Positions 33,004 through 42,453 of a stretch of 64,000 nt of DNA are shown here, one piece after another (the first letter of the stretch is position 1; each line of letters starts with the position of its first letter). The notes under the pieces were generated by a model. That model did no database searches and was not told the DNA's origin. It was given only the letters and a program-made list of their open reading frames with translations. The DNA is taken from NCBI RefSeq assembly GCF_001905725.1, contig NZ_LIWB01000009.1, positions 254,709-318,708 on the forward strand, in the 5' to 3' direction. Both the position numbers and the translations under genes were made by a program. This DNA comes from Streptomyces sp. CB02400. Its GTDB lineage: Bacteria; Actinomycetota; Actinomycetes; Streptomycetales; Streptomycetaceae.

Positions 33004-33759
33004 ATGTCGCAGGTGACGAACAACTCCCCGGGTCCCCGTGCGGACGAAGCCGGTTCCGGCCGGCCGGCCGCCTTGCTGGAACGTGCCGCCGCCGGTCGGG
33101 ACGGTCAGGCCTGGAGCGACCTCTGGACGGAGCTGTACCACAACGGCACGCTCGAAGCGTCCCATCCGCTGGTGCTGCCCGCCCTGACGGACATGGCCGA
33201 GGGGGACGACGCCGACACCGCCGCTTCGGCGCTCCATCTGGCCGGCGCGCTCCTCGTCCAGGCCGACCAGCGGTACGAGACCCGGGAGCTGCGGGACCGG
33301 CGGGCGCCCGAGGTCGCGCGCCTGCTGGCCGCCGCCCACCGGTGGCGTCAGGCAACCGGGGACCGGAACGGCTACTGCTACCTGCTCGAAGCGGTCCTGA
33401 ACCTGGAAGGCGACATCCACTGGGGAGAGGAGCTGATCTGGGGCCTCATCAGTGAGGAGTACGAGCTCGAATGCCCTGATGAGGACTGCTCCGCGGTGCT
33501 GTGGGTGGTCATCGGCGAGCGGGGCTTCTTCAGCACGTCGGAGGACTACGCCCTCTCCGACGGTGTCGAGACCCTCCCTCTCCACCCGGCCGCTCCCGGT
33601 GCTCTCGACGGCCTCGGCCGCCGCCTCCACGGGCTGGCCCTGGCGGACGGCCACGAGGACGTGGCGCATGCCCTGACCCATGCCTTCGGCGAGGCGACCT
33701 GTCCGCAGTGCGAGAGGCGCTGCTCCGTCGTCGGACAGGTCATCGCTCGTTCGGGCTGA
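33004..33759 (+). CDS. Hypothetical protein with two cysteine clusters
   Basis: I do not recognise this 251-aa protein. It is acidic and largely helical, with a HEAT-like look in residues 25-135. Two cysteine groups (CPDEDC at about 157-162 and CPQCERRC near the C-terminus) suggest a bound zinc. No membrane segment or signal is present. ATG 33004 has no clear ribosome site. It lies 65 bp after the cupin gene and ahead of twin terminator hairpins, so it is probably separate from the sugar operon. Confidence 0.7.
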   Translation: MSQVTNNSPGPRADEAGSGRPAALLERAAAGRDGQAWSDLWTELYHNGTLEASHPLVLPALTDMAEGDDADTAASALHLAGALLVQADQRYETRELRDRRAPEVARLLAAAHRWRQATGDRNGYCYLLEAVLNLEGDIHWGEELIWGLISEEYELECPDEDCSAVLWVVIGERGFFSTSEDYALSDGVETLPLHPAAPGALDGLGRRLHGLALADGHEDVAHALTHAFGEATCPQCERRCSVVGQVIARSG

Positions 33760-33802
33760 TCCCGCGGGCGCGGGATCGCGCTCGACGGACCGGGCGCGGT
33801 CC
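33758..33802. terminator. Twin hairpins between convergent genes
   Basis: GATCCCGCG/CGCGGGATC (33758-33777) overlaps the stop of the upstream gene, and GGACCG/CGGTCC (33787-33802) follows. They separate it from the convergent PAP2 gene ending at 33847. Confidence 0.75.
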
Positions 33803-33846
33803 CCGTCACCGGCGGCTGCGGAGCGGGCCGCGCCGGCGTCCGTGGG

Positions 33847-34518
33847 TCACGGTCGGCGCAGGGACAGTATCCGGTGCGGGGCGTACGACGCCGGAAGCCG
33901 GGCCGCGCCCACGGCCAGCGCGGTGGCCGCACTGGCGATGCCCAGAATCGCCCCGGCAGCCACATCACCCGGATAGTGCACACCCGTGTGCACCCGCGAG
34001 TACCCCACCGCACACGCCAGCGCCCCCAACGGGACCGACGCCGCGGGCAGCACCGTGCCCACCGCCGTCGCGAACGCGACCGCCGACGCCGTGTGTCCCG
34101 AGGGGAACGACGCCGACGTCGGCATCGGCACGTGCCGGTCCACGGTCACCCGCGCCGCCTCCCGGTCCGGCCGGGCCCTGCGGACCAGTCGCTTGCCCAG
34201 CAGATTGGCCGACGCCGAGGCCACGGCTATGGCGCCGACCCCGGCCAGCGCCGCCCGCCGCGGCCGCGCCCCGCTCAGCGCGAGGACCCCGGCGACGGCG
34301 AACGAGATCTTGGAGTGGTCGGCCGTGTGGGACAGCCTGCGCAGCGCCCGGTCGAGCGTGGGCGTCGGTGTGGCGGCGACCGCCGCGTACAGGGCGCCGT
34401 CCACGGCTCTGAGATCGCCGAGGACCGCGGAGGCGACCCTGCGCAGTCCGTCGGCGGGCGGTACGGGCTTGGTGAGCGGACGGGTGACGTCCTGGTCGGT
34501 GGTGGGCAGCTCGCTCAT
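33847..34518 (-). CDS. PAP2-type phosphatase
   Basis: The 223-aa membrane phosphatase of lipid phosphates or diphosphates has all three motifs: KRLVRRARPDR, PSGHT and SRVHTGVHYPGD. Several helices surround them. ATG 34518 follows GGGAGAGA; upstream in-frame ATGs are unsupported. Undecaprenyl diphosphate or phosphatidate are typical substrates, not distinguishable here. Confidence 0.92.
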   Translation of the reverse strand: MSELPTTDQDVTRPLTKPVPPADGLRRVASAVLGDLRAVDGALYAAVAATPTPTLDRALRRLSHTADHSKISFAVAGVLALSGARPRRAALAGVGAIAVASASANLLGKRLVRRARPDREAARVTVDRHVPMPTSASFPSGHTASAVAFATAVGTVLPAASVPLGALACAVGYSRVHTGVHYPGDVAAGAILGIASAATALAVGAARLPASYAPHRILSLRRP

Positions 34519-34683
34519 CTGTCTCTCCCGTGGCGGCATCGTGGACGAATCACCAGGTGCCCACGGTACGCATGATCCATCCGCACGGGCTCGCCCACCC
34601 CGGTCAGTCGGCCGGGAAGGTGCGTGGCCGTGGCGAGCCGGACGGCGTCCCGCCGCGGCAGTCTCCCGCACGGCCACCGATCC

Positions 34684-36519
34684 TCAGCCCAGGGCCCGGT
34701 CCAGATTGAACGCGGCGCTGATCAGGGCGAGGTGGGTGAACGCCTGCGGGAAATTGCCCTGTTGCTCCCCGGTGTGGCCGATCTCCTCGGCGTACAGACC
34801 GAGATGGTTGCCGTAGGTCAGCATCTTCTCGAAGGCGAGGGACGCCTCGTCGAGGCGCCCGGCGCGGGTCAGCGCCTCGACGTACCAGAACGAGCAGATG
34901 GAGAACGTGCCCTCGTCGCCGTGCAGTCCGTCGGGGCTCACCAGCGGGTCGTAGCGGTAGACCAGCGAGTCGGACACCAGGTCCTCGGTGAGGGAGTCGA
35001 GCGTCGACAGCCACTTCGGGTCGGTCGGCGCGATGAACTTCGACAGCGGCATCATCAGGACCGCCGCGTCCAGCACCTCCCCGTCCTCGTGCTGGACGAA
35101 GGCCCGGCGCGACGCCGACCAGCCGCGGCTCATGATCCGCCGGTAGATGGTGTCGCGGCTCGACTGCCAGCGGGGGAGATCGGCGGGCAGGCCCCGCCGG
35201 TTGGCCATGCGGATGGCGCGCTCGATCGCCACCCAGCACATCAGGCGCGAGTACAGGAAGTTCTTCCGTCCGCCGCGCGTCTCCCAGATGCCCTCGTCGG
35301 GCTGGTCCCAGTGCGCGCACACCCAGTCCACCAGCGCCGTCACATGGTCCCACTGCTCGCTGGAGACGGGCTCGGCCCACTTGTCGTAGAGGTAGATGGA
35401 GTCGATCAGCGCCCCGTAGACGTCCAGTTGGAGCTGGTCGGCCGCCGCGTTGCCGACGCGGACCGGTGCCGAGCCGTGGTGGCCCTCCAGGTGGCCGAGT
35501 TCGCGCTCGGGGAGTTCGGTGCGGCCGTCGATGCCGTACATGATCTGCAGTGGGCCGGAGGCCTTGCGGTCGCCCGGACTGATGTGCCGGGAGACGAACC
35601 CCATGAACGCCTCGGCCTCCTCGGTGAAGCCCAGCCGCAGCAGCGCGTACACGCAGAACGCCGCGTCGCGCACCCACACGTACCGGTAGTCCCAGTTGCG
35701 TTCCCCGCCGAGCTCCTCGGGCAGGCTGGTCGTCGGCGCCGCCACGATCGCCCCGGTCGGCGCGTAGGTGAGCAGCTTCAGGGTGAGGGCGGAGCGGTGC
35801 ACCATCTCCCGCCAGCGGCCCCGGTACCGCGAGGAGGACAGCCACCGCCTCCAGTACGCCACCGTCGCGGCGAACTGCCGCTCCGCCTCCCCGCACTCGC
35901 AGCGGCTCGGCGTCACCTCCGGGCCGACCTGGTCCAGGGCGAACACCGCCGTCTCCCCCTCGGCCAGCTTGAACTCGGCCCGTACGTCCGGCCCGTCGGT
36001 CTCCATGGGGACGGTCGCGGTGAGCGCCAGGGACAGCTCCTCGGAGTCGAAGATCGCGATGCCGCCGGTCAACCGCACGGTGTGCGGGCGGGAGCCGTAA
36101 TCGAACCGCGGCGCCACCAGCGTCCGGAACGGCACGGCGCCGCGTACGCACAGCACCCGCCGGATCAGCCGGTGCCGGGCCTCGTCGACCGGCGTGCCGC
36201 CGACCGGCATGAAGTCCTGCACCTCACCGACGCCGTCCTCGGTGAAGAACCGGGTGATCAGCACATTGGTGTCGGGGAAGTAGAACTGCTTGGTGCGGGC
36301 CGGCACGGCCGCCGCCAGCTCGAAGCAGCCGCCCCGCCCGGTGTCCAGGATCGCGCCGAACACGCTCGGCGCGTCGAAGGACGGGCAGCAGTACCAGTCG
36401 ATGGTGCCGTCGGTGCCCACCAGCGCCACACTGCGCAGGTCGCCGATCAGCCCGTGGTCGGCGATCGGTACGTACCGGCGCGTCCCGGCCCCGTCCTGTC
36501 CCCTGGCCGTCGCGTCCAT
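34684..36519 (-). CDS. Glycoside hydrolase family 15 protein (trehalase/glucoamylase type)
   Basis: The 611-aa cytoplasmic enzyme opens with YVPIADHGLIGDLRSVALVGTDGTIDWYC, typical of the actinobacterial GH15 trehalase/glucoamylase group. The (alpha/alpha)6 barrel contains ERNWDYRYVWVRDAAF, the general acid in PDEGIWE and the base in EEIGHTGEQQGNFPQAFTH. No signal peptide is seen. ATG 36519 follows GGGAGG. Trehalose hydrolysis is the likeliest role by family; glucoamylase action is possible. Confidence 0.9.
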   Translation of the reverse strand: MDATARGQDGAGTRRYVPIADHGLIGDLRSVALVGTDGTIDWYCCPSFDAPSVFGAILDTGRGGCFELAAAVPARTKQFYFPDTNVLITRFFTEDGVGEVQDFMPVGGTPVDEARHRLIRRVLCVRGAVPFRTLVAPRFDYGSRPHTVRLTGGIAIFDSEELSLALTATVPMETDGPDVRAEFKLAEGETAVFALDQVGPEVTPSRCECGEAERQFAATVAYWRRWLSSSRYRGRWREMVHRSALTLKLLTYAPTGAIVAAPTTSLPEELGGERNWDYRYVWVRDAAFCVYALLRLGFTEEAEAFMGFVSRHISPGDRKASGPLQIMYGIDGRTELPERELGHLEGHHGSAPVRVGNAAADQLQLDVYGALIDSIYLYDKWAEPVSSEQWDHVTALVDWVCAHWDQPDEGIWETRGGRKNFLYSRLMCWVAIERAIRMANRRGLPADLPRWQSSRDTIYRRIMSRGWSASRRAFVQHEDGEVLDAAVLMMPLSKFIAPTDPKWLSTLDSLTEDLVSDSLVYRYDPLVSPDGLHGDEGTFSICSFWYVEALTRAGRLDEASLAFEKMLTYGNHLGLYAEEIGHTGEQQGNFPQAFTHLALISAAFNLDRALG

Positions 36520-36584
36520 AGCAGCCTCCCTGGGCCGGCACGCCGTGCTCATGTGCCAGCTTAGGCAGCTTCGGCCGGACCGGC

Positions 36585-37364
36585 TCAGGTCACCACGACC
36601 CGCAGTCCCGCCTCCTCGAAGCGGCGTACCGTCCCCGGGTCCGCGCCCGTGTCCGTGACCAGGGTGTCCACCTGCTCGGTGGCGCAGATCCGGGCGAACG
36701 CCCGCCGGCCCAGTTTGCTGGAGTCGGCGGCCACGATCACCCGCTCGGCCCGCTCGCACAGCAGCCGGTTGATCGCCGCCTCCGCCTCGTCGTGGGCCGC
36801 CGCCCCGTGCACGGCGTCGAAGGCGACGACACCGAGCACCGCCACATCGAGGGTGATCTGCCCCAGCACCCCGTCCGCGAGCGGCCCGACCAGCTCGTAC
36901 GACTGGGCACGCGCCACCCCGCCGGTCGATACGATCTTGAACTGGGGGCGCACGGCCAGCTCGTTGGCGATGTTGAGCGCGTTCGTCACCACGGTCAGCG
37001 CGGGCGAGCCCGAGGCGAGGTCTCCGCGTACGGCCAGTGCCCGCGCCACCTCCGTGGTGGTCGTACCGCCGGTCAGCCCGACCGCCTCGCCCGGCGCGAC
37101 GAGATCCGCCACCGCCTTCGCGACGCGCTGCTTCTCGGAGGCGTGCCGCGCGGTCTTGTAGCGCAGCGGCAGCTCGTACGACACCCCGTGCACCACCGCG
37201 CCGCCACGGGTGCGCACCAGCATCTGCTGTTCGGCGAGCTGGTCGAAGTCGCGCCGGATCGTCGCGGCCGACACCTCCAGCTCGCCGGCCGCCTCCTCGA
37301 CGTCCAGCCGGCCGCGCTCGACGAGCAGCTCCAGCAGCGTCTTCCAGCGGGTGTCCCGCGACAT
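36585..37364 (-). CDS. DeoR/GlpR family transcriptional regulator
   Basis: The 259-aa repressor has an N-terminal winged HTH (LDVEEAAGELEVSAATIRRDFDQLAEQ) and a sugar-phosphate-binding DeoR sensor domain (GLTGGTTTTEVAR, VVTNALNIA, AAHDEAEAAINR, VADSSKLGR). It is divergent from the SIS-aldolase operon and presumably represses it until its phospho-sugar accumulates. It resembles AgaR-type regulators. The operator candidate lies at 37436-37452. Confidence 0.92.
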   Translation of the reverse strand: MSRDTRWKTLLELLVERGRLDVEEAAGELEVSAATIRRDFDQLAEQQMLVRTRGGAVVHGVSYELPLRYKTARHASEKQRVAKAVADLVAPGEAVGLTGGTTTTEVARALAVRGDLASGSPALTVVTNALNIANELAVRPQFKIVSTGGVARAQSYELVGPLADGVLGQITLDVAVLGVVAFDAVHGAAAHDEAEAAINRLLCERAERVIVAADSSKLGRRAFARICATEQVDTLVTDTGADPGTVRRFEEAGLRVVVT

Positions 37365-37435
37365 CCGCCCTCCCGTCGTCCCCCTCGGTCTCCTTCGGTC
37401 TTCGGCGACCCTAGCGCACCCGACCTTCGGCAGGA

Positions 37436-37452
37436 TGCTTGATTTTGCTTGA
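37436..37452. promoter_or_regulatory. Direct repeat TGCTTGA x2, candidate DeoR operator
   Basis: TGCTTGA occurs at 37436-37442 and 37446-37452, one helical turn apart, in an A/T-rich stretch that continues CTCAATCTTGCAATAAC to 37475. This is where a DeoR repressor would bind to control the SIS gene 50 nt away. Confidence 0.55.
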
Positions 37453-37502
37453 AACCTCGCTCAATCTTGCAATAACAATCACCGAGCCTTCGGGGGCGCG
37501 GC

Positions 37503-38384
37503 ATGACCCATGTCGAGGACGAACTGAGCAGTCAGCCCGAGTGCTGGAGCCGCGCCGCCGCGCAGGCCCCGTCCCACGCCCCGGTCCTGCCGGCGGCGGG
37601 GGAGCGGGTCGCGGTGGTCGGCTGCGGGACGTCGTACTTCATGGCGCAGGCGGTCGCGTCCCTGCGCGAGGACGCGGGTCAGGGCGAGACCGACGCCTTC
37701 GCCGCCTCGGAGTTCCCGCGCCATCGGGCCTACGACCGTGTCGTCGCCCTCACCCGCTCCGGGACCACCACCGAAGTCCTCGACCTGCTGGGCCGGTTGA
37801 AGGGCGGCACCCGTACCACCGCGGTCACCGCCGATCCGGCCACCCCCGTGATGTCACTCGCCGACGAGACGGTCGTCCTCGACCACGCGGACGAACGCTC
37901 CGTCGTCCAGACCCGGTTCGCCACCACGGCCCTCACCCTGCTCCGCGCCCATCTGGGCCTGCACACCGACGCGGTCGTCGAGGACGGGCGTACGGCGCTG
38001 GCCGACCCGCTGCCCGAAGGGCTCGTGGCCCGCGCCCAGTTCACCTTCCTCGGCCGCGGCTGGAGCGTCGGCCTGGCCAACGAGGCCGCGCTGAAGATGC
38101 GTGAGGCGGCCCTCGCCTGGACGGAGGCCTACCCGGCGATGGAGTACCGGCACGGACCCATCAGCATCACCACGTCCGGCACCGCGACCTGGATGCTCGG
38201 CGACGCGCCGGAGGGGCTGGCCCGGCAGGTGCGGGACACCGGCGGACTGTGGATCGAGGGCACCCTCGACCCGCTCGCCGAACTCGTCCGCGTCCAGCGG
38301 CTCGCGGTCGCCGTCGCCGCGGCCCGCGGCCTGGACCCCGACCGGCCCCGCCACCTCACCCGCTCGGTCGTCCTCGCGCCCTGA
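37503..38384 (+). CDS. SIS domain sugar-phosphate isomerase/deaminase (AgaS-like)
   Basis: The 293-aa protein has two SIS subdomains; the first with VVGCGTSYFMAQA and LTRSGTTTEVL, the second with FLGRGWSVGLANEAALKMREAAL and MEYRHGPIS. These are the sugar-phosphate-binding features of GlmS isomerase and AgaS deaminase. No glutaminase domain is present. It is followed by a class II aldolase, so the pair probably turns an amino-sugar phosphate into triose phosphates. Confidence 0.88.
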   Translation: MTHVEDELSSQPECWSRAAAQAPSHAPVLPAAGERVAVVGCGTSYFMAQAVASLREDAGQGETDAFAASEFPRHRAYDRVVALTRSGTTTEVLDLLGRLKGGTRTTAVTADPATPVMSLADETVVLDHADERSVVQTRFATTALTLLRAHLGLHTDAVVEDGRTALADPLPEGLVARAQFTFLGRGWSVGLANEAALKMREAALAWTEAYPAMEYRHGPISITTSGTATWMLGDAPEGLARQVRDTGGLWIEGTLDPLAELVRVQRLAVAVAAARGLDPDRPRHLTRSVVLAP

Positions 38385-38425
38385 CCCCATGGGAAAGGAC
38401 GGAACTCCGTAGGAAAGGACGGACC

Positions 38426-39292
38426 GTGCCCCTCACCACCACCGGCGAGCTCGTCACCCGCGCCGCCGCCCACCGCTCGGCGATCGCCTCGTTCAACATC
38501 ATCACCCTCGAACACGTCGAGGCCGTCATCGCCGGCGCCGAGTCGGCGAACGCCCCCGTCGTCCTCCAGGTCAGCGAGAACGCCGTGAAGTTCCGCCACG
38601 GCCGGCTGCTCCCGCTCGCCCGCGCCGCCGTCGCCGCCGCCGAACGCGCCACCGTCCCCGTCGCCCTGCACCTCGACCACGTGCGGAGCGACACCCTGCT
38701 GCGCCAGGCCCCGGACGCCGGATTCGGTTCCGTGATGTACGACGCGGCCCGGCTGCCCTACGCCGACAACCTCGCCGCGACCAGGGCCGCCGTCGACTGG
38801 GCCCACGCCCAAGGGCTCTGGATCGAGGCCGAGTTGGGCGAGATCGGCGGCAAGGACGGGCAGGCCGCGCCGGATGCCCACGCCCCGGGCGCCCGTACCG
38901 ACCCCGACCGGGCCCGCGCCTTCGTCACCGACTCCGGCGTGGACGCGCTGGCCGTCGCCATCGGCACCACCCACGCCATGACCACCCGCACCGCCACCCT
39001 CGACCACGCCCTCCTCGAACGGCTGGCCACCACCCTGGACGTCCCCCTCGTCCTGCACGGCTCCTCCGGCCTCCCCGACCACGAACTCGCGGCGGCGGTC
39101 ACGGGCGGCATCGCCAAGGTCAACGTGGGAACGGCCCTGAACATCGCCATGACCGGCGCGATCAGGGAATTCCTCACCGCCCGCCCCGAGGCGGTCGACT
39201 CCCGCGGCTACCTCACGGTGGGCCGGGAGGCGATGACACGTGCGGTGGTAGGGATCATCGAGGCGCTGGGTCCGGCTCCCGCGGGGTCCTGA
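38426..39292 (+). CDS. Class II fructose/tagatose-bisphosphate aldolase (GatY/KbaY-like)
   Basis: The 288-aa zinc aldolase has FNIITLEHVEAVIAGAE, the zinc motif LHLDH, the second metal stretch ELGEIGGKDG and the phosphate loop LVLHGSSGL...GIAKVNVGT. GTG 38426 follows GGAAAGGA, which is duplicated in the 41-bp gap. The companion ketose-phosphate kinase (PfkB type) expected for a tagatose pathway is missing nearby and must be elsewhere. Confidence 0.9.
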   Translation: MPLTTTGELVTRAAAHRSAIASFNIITLEHVEAVIAGAESANAPVVLQVSENAVKFRHGRLLPLARAAVAAAERATVPVALHLDHVRSDTLLRQAPDAGFGSVMYDAARLPYADNLAATRAAVDWAHAQGLWIEAELGEIGGKDGQAAPDAHAPGARTDPDRARAFVTDSGVDALAVAIGTTHAMTTRTATLDHALLERLATTLDVPLVLHGSSGLPDHELAAAVTGGIAKVNVGTALNIAMTGAIREFLTARPEAVDSRGYLTVGREAMTRAVVGIIEALGPAPAGS

Positions 39293-39293
39293 G

Positions 39294-40439
39294 CTACCGC
39301 TTCACGGCCTTCAGGACCACGAACTTCGGGTCCGACGCGACCACTTCACTGTTGCCGAACAGCCGTCGCAGCTTCACGTGGTAGCCCAGGTGGCGGTTGC
39401 CGATCACCCACAGTTCGCCGCCCCGGCGCAGGGTGCGCCGGGCGCCGGTGAACATGCGCCAGGCCGTGGCGTCGGTGGTCGCCTGGTGGGAGTGGAAGGG
39501 CGGGTTGTTCAGGACCAGGTCGACACTGCCGGCCGGTACGCCCGACAGGCCGTCGCCGACCCGGAACTCGGCGTGTCCGGGCACGTCGTTCTCCCGGTAC
39601 GTGGCCTGTGCGGACGCCACCGCCTGGAACGACTCGTCCACGAACAGCACCTCGGCGCGCGGATCCGCCAGCGCCATCGCCGTACCGACGACGCCGTTGC
39701 CGCAGCCCAGGTCCACCACCCGTCCGCCGTCCTCGCCGGCGGGCAGGTGCTTCAGGAAGAAACGGGTGCCGATGTCGAGGCGGTCGGCGCAGAAGACGCC
39801 GGCGTGGTTGACGACCGTCGCGCCCGACACCGGGCCGATGCCGTCGGGCAGCGTGTAGCGGTACGGCCAGGGGTTCGCGGGGCGGGCCAGCGCGGGGTCG
39901 GGCGTGCAGAGGATCAGCCGGGCCTTCTTCTCGGCGAGCGAGGTCCTGGTCGGGCCGAGGATCCGCTCGAAGAGGTCCAGCGTCGAGGTGTGGATCTCCT
40001 TCACCATGCCGGTGCCGACGACGACCGTGTCCTCGTGCACCGCCGGCGCCAGCCGCAGCAGCTGGTCCTCCAGCAGTGCCAGGCTCTTCGGCACGCGGAC
40101 GAGCAGGACGTCGATCCGGGCCGGCGGGGGATCCTGCGTGGTGAGCAGGCGGACCGCGCCCGGCTCGACGCCGTTGCGGGACAGGTTCGCGCGGGTCGCC
40201 TCCTGCCCGAGCCAGGAGTCGGTGATCTGCGTCGGCCGGTGCGCGGCGAGGGCCGTCACCAGCGCGCCCCAGCGGTCGCCGACGACCACGACCGCGCCGG
40301 ACAGCGGGACCTGCCGGTCGGCGAGATGTCTGAGGAGATATTCGTCGGACGCGTCCCAGGCCCGCAGCCTGTCCCGCGGATCCTCGGGGAACCTGGCCAG
40401 CACAGGCTCGCCCCACGCAGTCGTCATACGGTCGTTCAT
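39294..40439 (-). CDS. Class I SAM methyltransferase, RlmG/RsmC-like
   Basis: The 381-aa protein has a degenerate N-terminal methyltransferase domain (about 1-190) and a catalytic C-terminal one with VVDLGCGNGVVGTAMAL and the N2-guanine motif NNPPFHSHQ. This duplicated layout is that of RlmG and RsmC, which methylate guanine N2 in 23S or 16S rRNA. RlmG is the closer guess. It converges on the aldolase gene with one base between stops. Confidence 0.87.
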   Translation of the reverse strand: MNDRMTTAWGEPVLARFPEDPRDRLRAWDASDEYLLRHLADRQVPLSGAVVVVGDRWGALVTALAAHRPTQITDSWLGQEATRANLSRNGVEPGAVRLLTTQDPPPARIDVLLVRVPKSLALLEDQLLRLAPAVHEDTVVVGTGMVKEIHTSTLDLFERILGPTRTSLAEKKARLILCTPDPALARPANPWPYRYTLPDGIGPVSGATVVNHAGVFCADRLDIGTRFFLKHLPAGEDGGRVVDLGCGNGVVGTAMALADPRAEVLFVDESFQAVASAQATYRENDVPGHAEFRVGDGLSGVPAGSVDLVLNNPPFHSHQATTDATAWRMFTGARRTLRRGGELWVIGNRHLGYHVKLRRLFGNSEVVASDPKFVVLKAVKR

Positions 40440-40495
40440 CGTCCGACCAGGCTAGCCCAGCCGCAGCTCAGGGTGCGTCCGGCAGGATGGGAGGC

Positions 40496-41146
40496 ATGGA
40501 CGCCGAGCTGTTCCCCCGGGCACGGAGCGAGGTCGCGTCCGGCGCGGTGCACGTGCCGGACTGGCTGGACGCGCGGGCGCAGCGCGAGCTGCTGGACGCC
40601 TGCCGGGACTGGGCGAGGCCGCCCGCCGGACTGCGCACGGTCCGCACGCCCGGCGGCGGCACCATGACCGCCCGGCAGGTGTGCCTCGGGTGGCACTGGT
40701 ATCCGTACGGTTACGCCCGCACCGTAGTCGACGGTGACGGCGCCCCGGTGAAACCCTTCCCCGGCCGGCTCGGCGAGCTGGGCCGCCGCGCGGTGACCGA
40801 CGCGCTGGGTGCGGACGCCGCGCGTGATGCCGCGTACGACATCGCGCTCGTCAACTTCTACGACGGCGACGCCCGTATGGGCATGCACCGTGACAGCGAC
40901 GAGGAGGCGGACGCGCCCGTGGTGTCGCTGAGCCTCGGCGACAGCTGCGTCTTCCGCTTCGGCAACACGGGGACGCGGAACCGTCCCTGGACGGACGTGG
41001 AGCTGCGCAGCGGAGACCTGTTCGTCTTCGGCGGGCCCTCCCGGCTCGCGTACCACGGCGTCCCCCGGGTGCACGCGGGCACGGCACCGCCCGAGTTGGG
41101 ACTGGCCGGAAGACTGAACATCACGCTGCGGGTCAGTGGTCTGTAG
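40496..41146 (+). CDS. AlkB-like Fe(II)/2-oxoglutarate dioxygenase
   Basis: The 216-aa enzyme of alkylated nucleic-acid repair shows NFYDGDARMGMHRDSDEE with the HxD iron ligands, YHGVPRVHAG with the distal histidine, and RLNITLR for 2-oxoglutarate. ATG 40496 is chosen because CAGGAT ends seven bases before it; an in-frame ATG nine bases upstream lies inside that hexamer. No ada/alkA genes are next to it. Confidence 0.9.
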   Translation: MDAELFPRARSEVASGAVHVPDWLDARAQRELLDACRDWARPPAGLRTVRTPGGGTMTARQVCLGWHWYPYGYARTVVDGDGAPVKPFPGRLGELGRRAVTDALGADAARDAAYDIALVNFYDGDARMGMHRDSDEEADAPVVSLSLGDSCVFRFGNTGTRNRPWTDVELRSGDLFVFGGPSRLAYHGVPRVHAGTAPPELGLAGRLNITLRVSGL

Positions 41147-41183
41147 TCCGCCCCGGGTTGCGGATCATGGGAGACTCGCCTTC

Positions 41184-42422
41184 ATGAGCGGGAAGGCGGA
41201 CCCCCGGCCGGCGGGGGAAGGGACCACCTCGAGGACGCGGCTGGACCGGGGGCGCGGCGCGCTCGGACCCGCGCTGGAGCTCGTGCACACCGGACGCGCG
41301 CCGACCCGCGCGGTGCTCACCGCCGAACTCGGCGTGACCCGCGCGACGGCCGGCGCGGTCGCCGCCGAACTGGAGGCGCTCGGACTGATCCGGGTGGACG
41401 CCCGGCCCGGCGCGGCGGCCGGTTCGCAGGGGCGACCCTCGCACCGGCTCTCGGTCGCCGAGGACGGACCCGTGGCGCTCGCCGCGCAGGTGCACTCCGA
41501 CGGTTTCCGGGCGGCGCTGGTCGGGCTCGGCGGCCGTATCGTCGCCACGGCGCCCGGCTGCGAGGTCGTCGACGCCGACCCGGCGAAGGTGCTCGGCTCC
41601 GTCGTCGCGGCCGGCGCCGAACTGCTGGAGGAGACCGGACGGCGGTGCGTGGGCGCCGGGCTCGCCGTGCCGTCGGCGGTGGCCGAACCGGAGGGTCTGG
41701 CCCTCAACCCCCTGCACCTGGCCTGGCCGGCGGGCGCCCCGGTGCGGGAGATCTTCGCCGAGCAGGTGCGCGCGGCCGGCCTGGACGGGCCCGCCTTCGC
41801 GGCCAACGACGTCAACCTCGCCGCCCTCGCCGAACACCGGCACGGCGCCGGGCGCGGCTCCCGCGACCTGCTGTGCGTGGCCACCGGCCACCGCGGGGTG
41901 GGCGGCGCGCTGGTGCTCGACGGCCGTCTGCACTCGGGCAGTTCGGGTCTCGCCCTGGAGGTCGGACACCTCGCCGTCAACCCCGAGGGCCGCCCCTGCC
42001 ACTGCGGCAGCCGCGGCTGCCTCGACGTCGAGGCGGACCCGCTGGCCCTGCTCACCGCGGCGGGCCGCGCGCCGGGCCCCGAGATGTCCCTGCTGAAGCA
42101 GGCCGACGACCTGATCCGCGGACAGTACGACGATCCGGAGGTGCGCACCGCCACCGAGTCCCTCATCGACCGCCTCGGCCTTGGCCTGGCCGGACTGGTG
42201 AACATCCTCAACCCGGACCGGATCATCCTCGGCGGACTGCACCGCACCCTGCTGGAGGCCGACCCGGACCGGCTCCGCGCCGTCGTCGCCGACCGCAGCC
42301 TGTGGGGCCGCAGCGGCGGCGTCCCCATCCTCCCCTGCACCCTGGACCACAACAGCCTGGTCGGCGCGGCGGAACTGGCCTGGCAGCCGGTGCTGGACGA
42401 TCCTCTTGGGGCACTGGTGTGA
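41184..42422 (+). CDS. ROK family transcriptional regulator
   Basis: The 412-aa protein has a winged HTH (LVHTGRAPTRAVLTAELGVTRATAGAVAAELEALGL, shown in part) and a ROK sugar domain with the zinc motif CHCGSRGCLDVE. GHRGVGGALVLDGRLHSG marks the sugar site. It is a NagC/XylR-type sensor of a carbohydrate. The next gene, 31 bp downstream on the same strand, is an NAD(P)-dependent dehydrogenase. Confidence 0.9.
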   Translation: MSGKADPRPAGEGTTSRTRLDRGRGALGPALELVHTGRAPTRAVLTAELGVTRATAGAVAAELEALGLIRVDARPGAAAGSQGRPSHRLSVAEDGPVALAAQVHSDGFRAALVGLGGRIVATAPGCEVVDADPAKVLGSVVAAGAELLEETGRRCVGAGLAVPSAVAEPEGLALNPLHLAWPAGAPVREIFAEQVRAAGLDGPAFAANDVNLAALAEHRHGAGRGSRDLLCVATGHRGVGGALVLDGRLHSGSSGLALEVGHLAVNPEGRPCHCGSRGCLDVEADPLALLTAAGRAPGPEMSLLKQADDLIRGQYDDPEVRTATESLIDRLGLGLAGLVNILNPDRIILGGLHRTLLEADPDRLRAVVADRSLWGRSGGVPILPCTLDHNSLVGAAELAWQPVLDDPLGALV

Positions 42423-42453
42423 GAAGGCAGCCCGACAGACAGAAAGCGGAGTC

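Noticed and set aside
34622..36564. Large plus-strand open frame across the GH15 gene
   Set aside because: It is antisense to a gene with intact GH15 catalytic motifs and reads as low-complexity Arg/Val/Gly text.
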